A DNA stretch of 64,000 nt from QHWT01 sp963755695 (lineage in GTDB: Bacteria > Acidobacteriota > Vicinamibacteria > Vicinamibacterales > 2-12-FULL-66-21), in the NCBI GenBank assembly GCA_963755695.1, contig CAVWLB010000001.1, positions 434,001 through 498,000 on the forward strand. Direction: 5' to 3'. Shown here in pieces: positions 1 to 9,867 of the stretch; position 1 is the first letter of the stretch; each line of letters starts with the position of its first letter. The position numbers were made by a program, and so were the translations under genes. The notes below the pieces were generated by a model, which was given only the letters and a program-made list of their open reading frames with translations, was not told where the DNA came from and made no database searches.

Positions 1-179
1 GCCAGCAGTCGCTGGGTGCCACCGTCGCTGTCGTCGTCGGCGCGGAGGGTCTTCAGCGCGACGATCCGGCGCAACCGGAGATCTTCGGCCCGATAGACGT
101 CTCCCATGCCGCCCGATCCCAGGCGTTCGACCACACGGTAGTGGGCCAGCGTGTTGCCAATCAATGCGTCCGCTGACAT
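1..179 (-). CDS. Serine/threonine protein kinase, N-terminal fragment
   Basis: Reading leftward from an ATG at position 179, the frame stays open to the window edge. It encodes about 59 residues with a Hanks-type kinase glycine-rich loop (GSGGMGDVYRAED) followed by the V-A-L-K segment that holds the ATP-anchoring lysine. Such kinases phosphorylate Ser/Thr on regulatory or envelope proteins. Acidobacterial versions usually continue into a transmembrane segment and a sensor or beta-propeller, but that part lies outside the window. The gene is divergent from the DinB gene. The kinase identity is firm; the rest of the protein is unseen. Confidence 0.85.
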   Translation of the reverse strand, partial: MSADALIGNTLAHYRVVERLGSGGMGDVYRAEDLRLRRIVALKTLRADDDSDGGTQRLL

Positions 180-345
180 AGGGGTTGATCCCATTGTCCT
201 CCAACCCCAGAACGGGGACACTCACACTTTCTCGATACCCTGACAACAGAACGGGTGACCGTCACCGTTTCCTTTGCCGTGAGCCGCGCTCCCGGACGGG
301 TGGACGAAGGTGTAAACTCACCCGATCAACCGCAAGGAGGACCCG

Positions 346-870
346 ATGGCTCAGACATCCGCAGCGCCAGCCGCGACCTCGCGGACGCTGAAACAGCAAT
401 TCATGGACGTCTATACCAAGGAGCACGCGACCACACTGAAGGTACTCAACGCGTTTCCCGCGGACAAGGCATCATTCAAGCCACACGAACGCTCGAACTC
501 CGCGCTCAATCTCGCGTGGACGTTCGTAATCGAAAACAAGATGGCCGAAGCCGCGCTGCGCGGGCCGCTCACCTTCGACGGCGAATTCCCTCCGGTCCCT
601 CCGACCTTCGCGGAAGTCGTGAACGCTTATCAAGCCACGACCCGGGCGTTCCTGGACACGCTCGACGAGACGCCGGACTCGCGGCTTCGCGAGACCATCC
701 AGTTTTTCACCGGCCCGAAGCAGATGGGAGACTTTCCGGTGAGCGAAGTGCTCTGGCTGATGTTGATGGATTCGGTCCATCACCGCGGACAGATGTCGGT
801 CTATTTGCGGATGGTGGGCGGCAAGGTTCCGTCGATTTACGGACCGACCGCGGACGAACCCTGGATGTGA
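346..870 (+). CDS. DinB family protein
   Basis: A 174-residue protein of the DinB/YfiT-like four-helix-bundle superfamily, whose members bind a divalent metal through three histidines. Many act as thiol-dependent S-transferases or have unknown roles. The C-terminal helix carries the typical H-H-R-G-Q motif (about residue 145), and a histidine near residue 46 lies in the early helix. Hydrophobic helix patterning and length fit the family. An AAGGAGG-like ribosome site sits 5-8 nt before the ATG, so the start is well supported. It is monocistronic, and the next gene is convergent with only 2 bases between the stops. The substrate cannot be told from sequence. Confidence 0.8.
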   Translation: MAQTSAAPAATSRTLKQQFMDVYTKEHATTLKVLNAFPADKASFKPHERSNSALNLAWTFVIENKMAEAALRGPLTFDGEFPPVPPTFAEVVNAYQATTRAFLDTLDETPDSRLRETIQFFTGPKQMGDFPVSEVLWLMLMDSVHHRGQMSVYLRMVGGKVPSIYGPTADEPWM

Positions 871-872
871 TT

Positions 873-1823
873 TCAGCGCAGCCGCATCGGCTGTCCCCCG
901 GCGTCCTTGCTTCTCTGTGCGGCATCGAGGAACGCGATCAGCTCCAGCGTTTCCTCGTTGGCGACCGGCAAGGCGCCGGTCGTAAAGAACTTTACGAGGT
1001 CGCGCGCCAGCGGCACACGTCCCGCCTCCGGGACGATCATGTGCGAGGTCTGACCGTCCGGATTCTTGCGAAAGACGACCGCGCCGTAATCCGCGTACGG
1101 CCGCAGCGCGCGCATCGACCCGATGCGGCCGTCCTTCCATCGGCAGGTCACTTCGTCGGCGTCCGGCGCCGCTACGCGAGTGACCACCTCGCATCCCCTC
1201 CCAAGCAGCGTGTACAACATCTCGGCTTCGTGAACGGCATACCATGACAGATCGAGTTGGTGATGTTCTTCGAGTGGTCCCGGTCCCCAGACAGTTGCGC
1301 CAGCCAGGTCGGGCGTCTTCAGCGCCGCCACGCCATACCGCAGGGTGGACGTGCTGAACCACCCGACGCCCGCCTCCTTCGCGACCCGCGCGATCTCACG
1401 CGCGTCCTCGAGCGTCGACGCGAGCGGCTTGTCGATGAACAATCGCTTCCGTGCCGCGACGATCTCGCGGACCTGCGCCAGGTGCACGCGCCCGTCGACG
1501 CTCGTCAGCAGCACGCCGTCCACGCGGTCGCAGAGCTCGGCGATGGTTGCCACGATCTCGACGCCGTATTTCTCCTGCAGCGTCCTGGTGAAACGATCGA
1601 TCCGATCGCGGCTGGAAGGAAGGTCGGGACTGCCGCCTCTGAACGCCGCGACGATGCGGGCGCCGGGGACGTGATCGGGAGACGCGGCGTCGTTGAACAG
1701 GCTCGCAAAGTCCAGTACGTGCGAGGTGTCCGTTCCGACCAGGCCAAGCTTCAGATCTGCCGCGTAGGTCGCCGTCGACACGCTCAACCACACGACAACC
1801 AACAGCGTCTGCCGCTTCATCAT
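873..1823 (-). CDS. Gfo/Idh/MocA-like oxidoreductase, exported
   Basis: About 316 residues. The protein begins with a hydrophobic signal-like segment ending near ATYAAD. A Rossmann-type start (LKLGLVGTDTSHVLDF) follows, and then the E/D-K-P motif (FIDKPLAS) that is typical of Gfo/Idh/MocA NAD(P)-dependent dehydrogenases. The first glycine-rich loop is degenerate (GLVGTDTSH rather than GxGxxG), so cofactor binding is plausible but not assured. The ATG at 1823 overlaps the TGA of the upstream gene (ATGA), which implies translational coupling; this start was preferred over a longer in-frame extension that only shadows the upstream gene. The substrate is unknown; relatives act on sugars and polyols. 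Confidence 0.72.
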   Translation of the reverse strand: MMKRQTLLVVVWLSVSTATYAADLKLGLVGTDTSHVLDFASLFNDAASPDHVPGARIVAAFRGGSPDLPSSRDRIDRFTRTLQEKYGVEIVATIAELCDRVDGVLLTSVDGRVHLAQVREIVAARKRLFIDKPLASTLEDAREIARVAKEAGVGWFSTSTLRYGVAALKTPDLAGATVWGPGPLEEHHQLDLSWYAVHEAEMLYTLLGRGCEVVTRVAAPDADEVTCRWKDGRIGSMRALRPYADYGAVVFRKNPDGQTSHMIVPEAGRVPLARDLVKFFTTGALPVANEETLELIAFLDAAQRSKDAGGQPMRLR

Positions 1824-2359
1824 GGCGTAATCGTAAACGAGACTCTCCGCCAGAACTCCATCGTGCCGCGCGTGACCCGCTGAGGTCCCGGTCCCTCGCA
1901 CACATCTTCGAGAAGGCACCGCTGCAGCGCCCTCCCCTCGGCCGGCAGGCCGAGTGCTGACAGGGACTCCATGATTCTGGTCAGCCGGAGGTGATTGTGA
2001 TTGCCAGGATGCAGCCAATTGGCCGCGCGATCAGGAAATCGCACCGGATCGATCTCGATTCGGTCGGCGCCAACTGACGCTGCGGCCTGACGGAGTCCGT
2101 AGAACGCCAGCATCCGATCGAGTGAGCGTCGCAGTCGAGTCCGGAGCGCTGGGTTCGTGTCGAATGCCGCGACCGTGTCGCGCGTGACCAGCGGTGCGAA
2201 CGGATTCACGCCACTCGGCTGCACGGTTGGAAACATCCACTGAATGTAGTCGTGCACCGCCTCCAGCCGCTCGTCAGACCACGACCAGAGCTCTTCGAGC
2301 GTGCGGTGCTGGTTGTCGAAGCCGCCCGAATAGAAGGCGACGACTGCGTCGGCAGGCAT
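1820..2359 (-). CDS. Opioid growth factor receptor (OGFr)-related domain protein
   Basis: About 179 residues. The N-terminal half has the hallmark pattern of the OGFr-related conserved region: F-Y-x-G-G near residue 10, a W-S-W-S-D stretch, and H-D-Y-I-Q-W-M-F-P followed by N-P-F-A-P. Bacterial members are common but have no established function; the eukaryotic name does not imply receptor activity. The ATG at 2359 is preferred over a GTG 12 nt upstream because a purine-rich AAGG lies at usable spacing. It shares a 4-bp overlap with the downstream oxidoreductase, so the two form an operon, and it is divergent from the kinase-BRCT gene. Confidence 0.75.
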   Translation of the reverse strand: MPADAVVAFYSGGFDNQHRTLEELWSWSDERLEAVHDYIQWMFPTVQPSGVNPFAPLVTRDTVAAFDTNPALRTRLRRSLDRMLAFYGLRQAAASVGADRIEIDPVRFPDRAANWLHPGNHNHLRLTRIMESLSALGLPAEGRALQRCLLEDVCEGPGPQRVTRGTMEFWRRVSFTITP

Positions 2360-2400
2360 GATGACGGACACCTTGACTATAGGATAATTGGCGAATCTAG

Positions 2401-3563
2401 ATGACCCGGAATCCCTGGACCGCTCCGACGCGCACTACGCGATCCATTCACATCCCGGTCGCGCGCGCCCCGCAGTTGCTGGTGCCGGGTCAGGTCGTCG
2501 AAAGCCCTGAAACGCACCTGCAATATCGGATCGAAAGGCTGCTCGGCGAAGGAGGATTCGGCCAGGTCTATCTGGCTCGTCGGCTCGGGCGATCGGATCG
2601 GTGCCCGCGACGGTTTGCATCAAGGTCAGCGCGCGCATCGACGGATGGCTCCGGGAGGCGTATTTCGGTCAGCTGCTCGACGGTCATCCACGGGCGATCC
2701 GCGTGTTCGACATGTTCCCGCTGATGCGCGCCGACGGCCGCGTCCTGTACTATCTCGCGCTCGAATACGCACAGCACGGCGACCTGCGGGCGTTCCTGCA
2801 CGGCGCCGAAAAGGGATGGTCGGAAGCGACCGTGCGTCGCGAGATCGCCGGCATTCTCGAAGTGCTTCGCAAGCTGCATCGCGGCCAGTTGCTGCACCGG
2901 GATCTCACGCCCTTGAACGTCTTCGTCTGTGAAGGGCCGCGGCTCAAGCTCGGAGACTTCGGCATCGTCCGCCAGCAGAGCGATCGGCGCGGGATTACGG
3001 CGCACACGATGAACGCGATGACGGCGCCGAGCGATCTGCTCGACCGCACGGTGCCGAAGTGGCAGGCGCGAGACGACGTGTATCAGGTCGGCCAGCTGCT
3101 GGGGATGCTGGTGAGGGGCGACGCGAAGTCGCGCATTCGTCCGCACGACGTCCGGCAGCTTCGCTGCAGCGATCATCTGAAGGAGATCGTCTACCGATGC
3201 ATCGGCGAGCGGCGGAAGCGCTATGAGAGCGCCGACGAGATGATCGACGCGCTACGAAATCCACCGGCGGAGCTGAAGACCGGCATACTGCGATCGCTGA
3301 AGGGGGTGCACCTGGCGTTCACCGGCATTCTCACCAAGCCGCGCCGCGACGCCGCCCGTGCGGCGAAACGCGCGGGGGCGATCGTGCACGGTGGCCCCTC
3401 GGCGCTCACGACGGTGGTGGTCCGCGGCCGGCCCAATGTCCAGCAGGCGGCGGGCCGCGACGCCGGCCTGAAGCTGATGGAAATCAAACGGCTCCGCGAA
3501 AAGGGACATCGGATCATCCTGCTCAGCGAGACACAGTTCTGGCGGCTCGCGGCTCAGCGGTGA
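2401..3563 (+). CDS. Protein kinase with C-terminal BRCT domain (one frameshift)
   Basis: Two frames join near 2600 if one missing base is restored, giving about 387 residues. Residues 48-59 form the glycine loop (LLGEGGFGQVYLA). The catalytic lysine would be in VCIKV just after the frameshift. The catalytic loop HRDLTPLN and the DFG motif are intact. The last ~85 residues (V-H-L-A-F-T-G onward, including AAKRAGAIVHGG and a trailing conserved W) resemble a BRCT domain like that at the end of NAD-dependent DNA ligase. There is no transmembrane segment, so the protein should be cytoplasmic. BRCT modules bind phosphopeptides or DNA ends, so a DNA-damage role is a reasonable inference. The frameshift may be a sequencing error. 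Confidence 0.72.
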
Positions 3564-3731
3564 GGATCGAAGACTTTCCAGTCATGTAACGCCCCATCGC
3601 CGGGCGTAACCCATCCACGAAATCGACAGCTCGAACGGTCGGGAACGCGCCGCGTAAAGTCGGCAGCGCAGTTGCTAGGCAGTTGGCGGGAGGCAGACCG
3701 GGATCGACTCCGCAGGGGTCAAGGAGGTTTC

Positions 3732-4115
3732 ATGTCTGCGTTTCGGTTCATTCTTCTGGCCGGTATCCTCGCCCTGGCAACCGCGTGCGGGAGCAGCAAT
3801 TCCGCCACACCTTCGTCGCCAACGCCAACGCCGCAACCGTCGACGAGCGGTTCAGCCGTCGCGATTCCAACCGGCGCGCGGAATCTCGGGCCTGGGTCCT
3901 ACGTGCCCAACCCGATCACCGTCGCGGTGGGCACGGCGGTAACTTGGACGAACAACGACTCAATCGGGCATACGTCAACGAGCAATACGGGCGTGTTCAA
4001 CTCCGGGACGATCGCTCCCGGCCAATCCTTCAGCTTCACGTTTCAAGCCGCGGGCACCTACCCGTATCATTGCACCTTCCACCCAGGGATGGTCGGTTCG
4101 GTCGTCGTTCAGTAG
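3732..4115 (+). CDS. Cupredoxin-domain (plastocyanin-like) lipoprotein
   Basis: A 127-residue exported blue-copper-type protein. It starts at an ATG 5 nt after a strong AAGGAGG; a longer in-frame extension lacks such a site. The N-terminus is a lipoprotein signal ending in LATAC, followed by a Ser/Pro/Thr-rich linker of about 25 residues and a cupredoxin fold. Candidate copper ligands are the His of IGHTS and the Cys, His and Met of YHCTFHPGM, the usual type 1 set. It would be anchored to a membrane facing the periplasm and carry electrons. A very similar architecture recurs at 39925-40347. Confidence 0.85.
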   Translation: MSAFRFILLAGILALATACGSSNSATPSSPTPTPQPSTSGSAVAIPTGARNLGPGSYVPNPITVAVGTAVTWTNNDSIGHTSTSNTGVFNSGTIAPGQSFSFTFQAAGTYPYHCTFHPGMVGSVVVQ

Positions 4116-4237
4116 CGTCAGCAGCGCGGGATGAAAAATAGTCCTCTCTACAGCCAGGTCATCACCGTCCGCGATGCCCGTGCGCTGATTCCCTGACAGT
4201 CCTGCGTACAGATAGAGGCCGTCGTGGCTGGGAATCT

Positions 4238-4286
4238 GGGGTCGGATACCCATGTTCATTCTCTTTGAACATCAGGATCAGACCCC
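4238..4286. repeat. REP-like imperfect hairpin
   Basis: A 49-bp palindrome. The outer arms GGGGTCGGAT and ATCAGACCCC differ at one position. A 4-nt internal mismatch comes next, then perfect 7-bp inner arms ATGTTCA/TGAACAT around a 7-nt loop. It lies between the cupredoxin gene and the tricorn protease gene. The GGGGTC...GACCCC ends resemble repetitive extragenic palindromes mobilised by REP-associated tyrosine transposases; no transposase is nearby, so that link is inference. It could also attenuate or terminate transcription. Confidence 0.6.
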
Positions 4287-4334
4287 AAAGGTGTCATCCC
4301 GCCGCGCGTGCATCTTCGGAAAATCCTGGAGCCA

Positions 4335-7300
4335 ATGTTCATGATTAGGACGTGCATTCCTCGCGTGCTCGTGTGTCTCGCGCTGACGGCGGTGTTCTCG
4401 AATCGCGCGGTCGCGCAGATCGACGCGCGGATGTTCCGGTATCCGGCGGTCTCACGCGATCAGATCGCGTTCGTCTACGCGGGCGACATCTGGCTCGCGC
4501 CGAAGGCGGGCGGTACCGCAGTGCGGCTCACTTCATCGCCGGGCGAAGAGTCGTTCCCCCGCTTCTCACCTGACGGCAGCAAGGTCGCCTATAGCGCCTC
4601 GTACGACGGCAACGTCGATGTCTTCGTCGTCTCGGTGGCAGGCGGGGAGCCGACGCGACTGACCCATCACCCGATGGCGGATCGCGTGGTCGGCTGGACG
4701 CCGGACGGCAAGCGCGTGCTGTTCGCGTCGAGCCGTGAAAGCGGACGTCAGCGCTACAACCAGTTCTTCACCGTCGGCCTCGACGGGGGCCTGCCGGAGA
4801 AACTGCCGATCCCTTACGGCGAGTTCGGCGACGTACTCGCCCGACGGAAAGCAGTTCGTCTACATGCCGATGTCGCAGGACTTCCGCAACTGGAAGCGCT
4901 ATCGCGGCGGGTGGGCGCCCGACCTGATGCTGTTCGACCTGAAGACGTTCGCCACCAAGAACATCACCTCGAATCCCGCCAACGACGCGCAGCCGATGTG
5001 GCACGGCAACACCATCTATTTCATGTCGGACCGGGGGGCCAACGAACGCAACAACATCTGGGCGTACGACGTGACCAGCAGCCGCACCCGACAGGTGACC
5101 GATTTCGGCGACTTCGACATCACCTTCCCGTCTCTCGGTCCGGACGGTATCGTGTTTCAGGCGGGCGGTCGCTTGTACATGCTCGATTTGAATTCGGAGA
5201 AGGCGTCCGAAGTACCGGTGCGGGTCGTAACCGATGAAACGACGCTGCGGCCGCGGACCGCGGCGGTCGCCCCGTTGATCGGCAGCGCCTCGGTGTCTCC
5301 GACCGGCAAGCGCGCCGCGTTCGAAGCACGCGGAGACGTGTTCACGCGTGCCGGCGGAATTCGGCGCGGTCGTCAACGTGACGCGTTCATCGGGTGTGGC
5401 CGAGCGATACCCGCGCTGGTCGCCTGACGGCAAGACGCTCGCCTATTGGAGCGATCGCAGCGGCGAGTACGAGCTGACGCTGCGTCCCGCTGACGGAAAT
5501 GGGACTGAGCGCAAGGTCACATCGCTCGGACCCGGGTTCCGCTATCCGCCGCAGTGGTCTCCCGACAGCAAGAAGCTGGCGTTCATCGATCAGGCGATGC
5601 GCATCCGGGTCGCAGACCTCGACGCCAGCAAGGTCACCGAAATCGATCAGAGCCCGGAGGGGCTTTCGCACGACGAACTCGAGAGGTTCGTGATTCGCTG
5701 GTCGCCCGATTCACGGTGGATCACTTACGCGCGCCCCACTGGCACGAACAACGGCATATTCCTTTACGACACGCGGGCCGGCAAGCGGCACCAGGTGACG
5801 ACCGGATATTTGAACGACAGCCAACCGACGTTCGACCCGGAAGGAAAGTATCTGTACTACGCGTCGGATCGCGCGTTCGATCCCGTCTACGGCAGCTTCG
5901 ACAACACCTGGACGTATCCCAATCCGACCAAGCTGGTCGTCGTCACGCTGCGGAAGGACCTCAAATCGCCGGTCGAGACGCGCAACGATTCAGAGGACGC
6001 CGCGCTCGACAGCAACAAGAAGCCCGAGGACGCGAAGAAGGACGACAAGAAGCAGGAGGAGGGCAACGACAAGGCCGACGAAAAGCCGACGCCTCCTCCC
6101 AACGTGGATATCGATCTCGACGGACTCGAAATCCGCGCGGTCGTGCTGCCGCCGAAGGCCGGCATCTACGCGGACCTGACGGCGATCAAAGGCAAGCTGC
6201 TGTATCGCCGTCCGCCCCGGGCGGGCTCCGGCGAGGAGAAAAGTCCGGTCGTGTTCTTCGATCTCGCCGAGCGCGAGGAGAAAACGGTGGTCGAGGACGC
6301 GAACGACTTCGAGGCCACGGCCGATGGCAAGAAGCTGCTGGTGGTGAGCAAGGACAAGTACGCGATTGTCGAGATCAAACCCAACCAGAAGCTGGACAAG
6401 CCGATGAGCACCACCGACATGGAAGCGCCGGTCGATCCCCGCGCCGAATGGCGTCAGCTGTTCGCCGACGCGTTCCGCTTCGAGCGGGATTTCTTTTACG
6501 ACCCGGGGATGCACGGCGTCGACTGGCGGGCCTGCGTCAGCGGTACGGCAAGCTGCTGGAGGATGCGGTCACCCGATGGGACGTCGACTTCGTGCTGGGT
6601 GAATTCATAGGCGAGCTGAACGCCTCGCACACCTACCACGGTGGCGGAGATACCGAGCAGGCGCCGAAGCGGACGGTCGGGATGCTCGGCGTCGACTGGG
6701 AACTGGCCAATAGCGCGTATCGCATCAAGCGGATCGTGCGCGGCGGCCCGTGGGACGCTCCGGTGCGTTCGCCGCTCGATGACCCTGGCGTGGTGGTGAA
6801 GGAAGGGGAATACGTGCTGGCGGTCAACGGCGTCCCGCTCGACATTAAAGCGGATCCCTGGGCGTCCTTCGAAGGCCTCGGCAACAAGACCGTGGTGCTG
6901 AGCGTGAACGCCGCGCCGTCGATCACCGGGGCACGGCAGGTCGTGGTCAAGTGCCTCGAGGACGAGACCGAGCTTCGGTTCGCGGCCTGGATCGAGGAGC
7001 GGCGGCAGATTGTCGACAAGGCGACGAAAGGGAAAGTCGGCTACATCTACGTGCAGAGCACCGGCGTCGACGCGCAAAACGATCTGGTGCGCCAGTTCAT
7101 GGCGCAGTGGAAGAAGGACGGTCTGGTCATCGACGAGCGCTGGAACAACGGAGGCCAGATCCCCGACCGGTTCATCGAGTTGCTGAACCGACCGATTCTC
7201 GCCTACTGGGCGATCCGCGAGGGCAAGGACCAGCAGTGGCCTCCCGTCGCGCATCGGGGGCCTCAGGTGATGTTGATCAACGGCTGGAGCGGATCTGGCG

Positions 7301-7656
7301 GCGACGCGTTTCCGGCATATTTCCGCCAGGCCGGTCTTGGTCCGCTGATCGGGGCGCGCACGTGGGGCGGCCTCATCGGAATCAGCGGCGCACCAGGTCT
7401 CGTGGACGGCGGAGCGGTCACCGTGCCGAGCTTCCGGATGTATGCCCCGAACGGCGAATGGTTTGCCGAAGGCCACGGCGTCGATCCCGACATCACCGTC
7501 AACGAGGATCCAACCGCGCTCGCGAAGGGAAGCGACCCTCAGCTCGATCGTGCGATAGCGGAAGTGATGGACCGGCTGGCGAAGATGCCGCCGGCGCCGG
7601 CGCGCCCGCCGTACGAGAAGCGGATTCCACGTTCGAGCGGCAGCGGGGGACTCTGA
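4335..7656 (+). CDS. Tricorn protease homolog (three frameshifts)
   Basis: A reconstructed protein of about 1,106 residues, close to archaeal tricorn (~1,070). It has a Sec signal (MFMIRTCIPRVLV...), N-terminal WD40-type propeller repeats with SPDG motifs, a Lys/Glu/Asp-rich linker near 6000-6090, then PDZ and C-terminal serine-protease domains. Catalytic elements are visible: SHTY (Ser-His pair), GSGGDAF (nucleophile Ser) and the late Glu in AEGHGVDP. Three single-base shifts break it: an extra base at about 4833, an extra base at about 5347, and a missing C near 6531. Each side continues the family without residue loss. Tricorn degrades peptides; the signal peptide predicts a periplasmic location here, unlike in archaea. 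The ATG at 4335 follows a GGAG. Confidence 0.85.
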
Positions 7657-7774
7657 TCCGCGCTGCTCGCGCGCGGCGCCAACCCGTCAAGCCGCGCCAA
7701 GAATGGCCGGACCGCGGCGGGCCAGACCGGCAATTCAAAGGCCGCAGGCGACCTGTCGCGGGTGATCGAAGAGG

Positions 7775-9751
7775 CTATCGCTGCGCGAAATCAACGTAAC
7801 CGTCGCTGATGGTGTCGTCGGGCCGAGCGCCGAACAGCGCGAGAAGCTCTGCGATCACCGCCGCCTTGTCACGCGCGTCGCGCCGCGACCACGTCCGCGA
7901 CTTCACCTCGACGAAGTAGCCGTCAGCTGACGGGGTCGATCAGTCGATCGAGGTGCACGTAGAACTCGACGCCGCGGTAGACCACCAGCCACCGTCGCCG
8001 TTCTTTCTCGACCACGTGTTCGGCCGCCGGACGGAAGTACTCGCGGTAGAAGCGCGCGGAGTGCGCGGCGGGCGCGAGGTAGCGCGAACGGAACAGCAGC
8101 ACGTGCGCCGAATCGATCTTCGTGAGTGCGTCCGGTCAGGGTGAGCCGGGCGCGGGCTCCGGTCACGCTGCCCGTTCTCGTCGAGGAACTCGTCCTCGCG
8201 ATAGCGCAGCCAGCCCTGGTCGGGATCGTCGAACGACCAGTAGGTATCGAACTGGTGATAGTGGCTGCCGCGGATCGACGGTCAGTTCGTCCGCGGCGAT
8301 CACCGTCAGGACCTGTTCGGCTGCCGGAATCCGCGCCTTCACCTGTACCTCGAAGCTCTCCTGCTCGACCGCGCCGCCGACGGCGACCAGCTTCTGCAGC
8401 ACGCTGACTTCGCGGCTCGCGAGGAACGCGTCGATCCGCGTCGCGTGTTCGCGCGCCGCCTCGCGCAACGCCGCCTCGTCGAGCGTCAGCAGCTGGCGGT
8501 CGCGCATCAGCCAGCGGCCGTTGCACATCACGTCGACGACGTCGGTGGACTTCGACGCGTAGACGATTTGCGCGTAGATGCCGTCGGGATCGCGGTCGAA
8601 CGCGGGGACGTTGTGGAGCGGCGATCGAGGTCGAGGACGATCAGGTCGGCGCGTTTGCCGGGTTCGAGCGAGCCGGTCAGGTGATCCAGGTGCAGCGCGC
8701 GCGCGCCCAGGCGCGTCGCCATCGCCAGCGCGTCGCGCGCCGGCAGCGCCGTCGGATCGCCGCTGATCCCTTTGGCGAGCAGCGCCGCCAGCCGCGTCTC
8801 CTCGAACATGTCGAGGTCGTTGTTCGAGGCCGGGCCGTCGGTGCCGATGCCGACGTCGACGCCGAGCTCCAGCATCTTCGCGACCGGCGCGACGCCGGCG
8901 CCGAGCTTCAGGTTGCTCGTCGGATTGTGCGCCACGCCGGCGTTGAAATTCTTCAGCGCGCGGATCTCGCCCTCGTCGACGTGGACGCAGTGCGCGGCGA
9001 GCACCTTCGCGTCGAACAGTCCCTGCTTCTTGACCCACGGCACGACCGGCATGCCGTGTCAGTCGCCGCGATTCGTCGACCTCGAGCGCGTTTCGGCGAG
9101 GTGGGTGTGCAGCGGCACGTCGAATTCGACCGCGAGCTCCGCGCAGGCGCGCAGGATCTCCGGCGTGCAGGTGTACGGCGCGTGCGGCGCCGGCGCCGGG
9201 CACGATCAGCGGATGGCCGCGCCAGCGGCTCGATGAAATCGCGCGCGCGGGCCAGCGAGTCCTCGTAGCTGGTCGCGTCGGGCGTCGGGAAGCGCAGCAC
9301 CGTCTGCCCGCACAGCGCGCGCATGCCGGCGGCGGCCGTCGCCTCGGCGACCGCCTCTTCGAAGTAGTACATGTCGGCGAAGCAGGTCACGCCGGAGCGG
9401 ATCATCTCGGCGCAGCCGAGCGCGGTGCCGAGCCGGACGAAGTCCGGGCTCACGAACTCGCGCTCGACCGGCATCATGTAGCCCATCAGCCAGACGTCGA
9501 GCCGCAGATCGTCGGCCAGCCCGCGCAGCAGCGTCATCGGCACGTGCGTATGCGCGTTGACCAGGCCCGGCATCACGACGCGTCCGCCGCAGTCGAATGC
9601 GCTCCGCGGCCTCGTAGGCCGCCGCGGCCGGTCCGACGGCGACGATGCCGTCGCCATCGATGGCAACGCTGCCGGACTCGTGGATGGTGAAGCGATCGTC
9701 CATGGTCAGGACGAGCGCGTCGGCAAGCACAACGTCACACCGTATCGGCAT
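7775..9751 (-). pseudogene. MtaD-like amidohydrolase fused to a CYTH domain, multiply frameshifted
   Basis: Joining three frames gives an amidohydrolase resembling 5-methylthioadenosine/S-adenosylhomocysteine deaminases: the metal motif NAHTHVPMTLLRG, a conserved AHCVHVDEGEI, and GTDGPASNNDLDMFEE. At its C-terminus one unbroken frame runs from the amidohydrolase end (VMCNGRWLMRDRQ) into FEVQVKARIP, the start of a CYTH/triphosphate-tunnel domain. That domain continues in other frames through DTYWSFDDPDQGWLRYRED, ARARLTLTG and EVKSRTWSRRDARDK to the stop at 7775. At least eight frameshifts occur, for example near 9593, 9235, 9185, 9093, 9062, 8615, 8275 and 8150. No residues appear lost, so sequence error is likelier than decay. 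As given, it cannot make a full protein. Confidence 0.7.
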
Positions 9752-9867
9752 CTTCGCAGCACTCTAGCACCCAGTCGCGCTGGATTGGGACCAGTAGTTC
9801 GATCGTCTCGCGGCGGCCTCTGCCGCGACTGGTCGGCCGCTCCTGCAAGCGTGCATAATGTCGCGTC

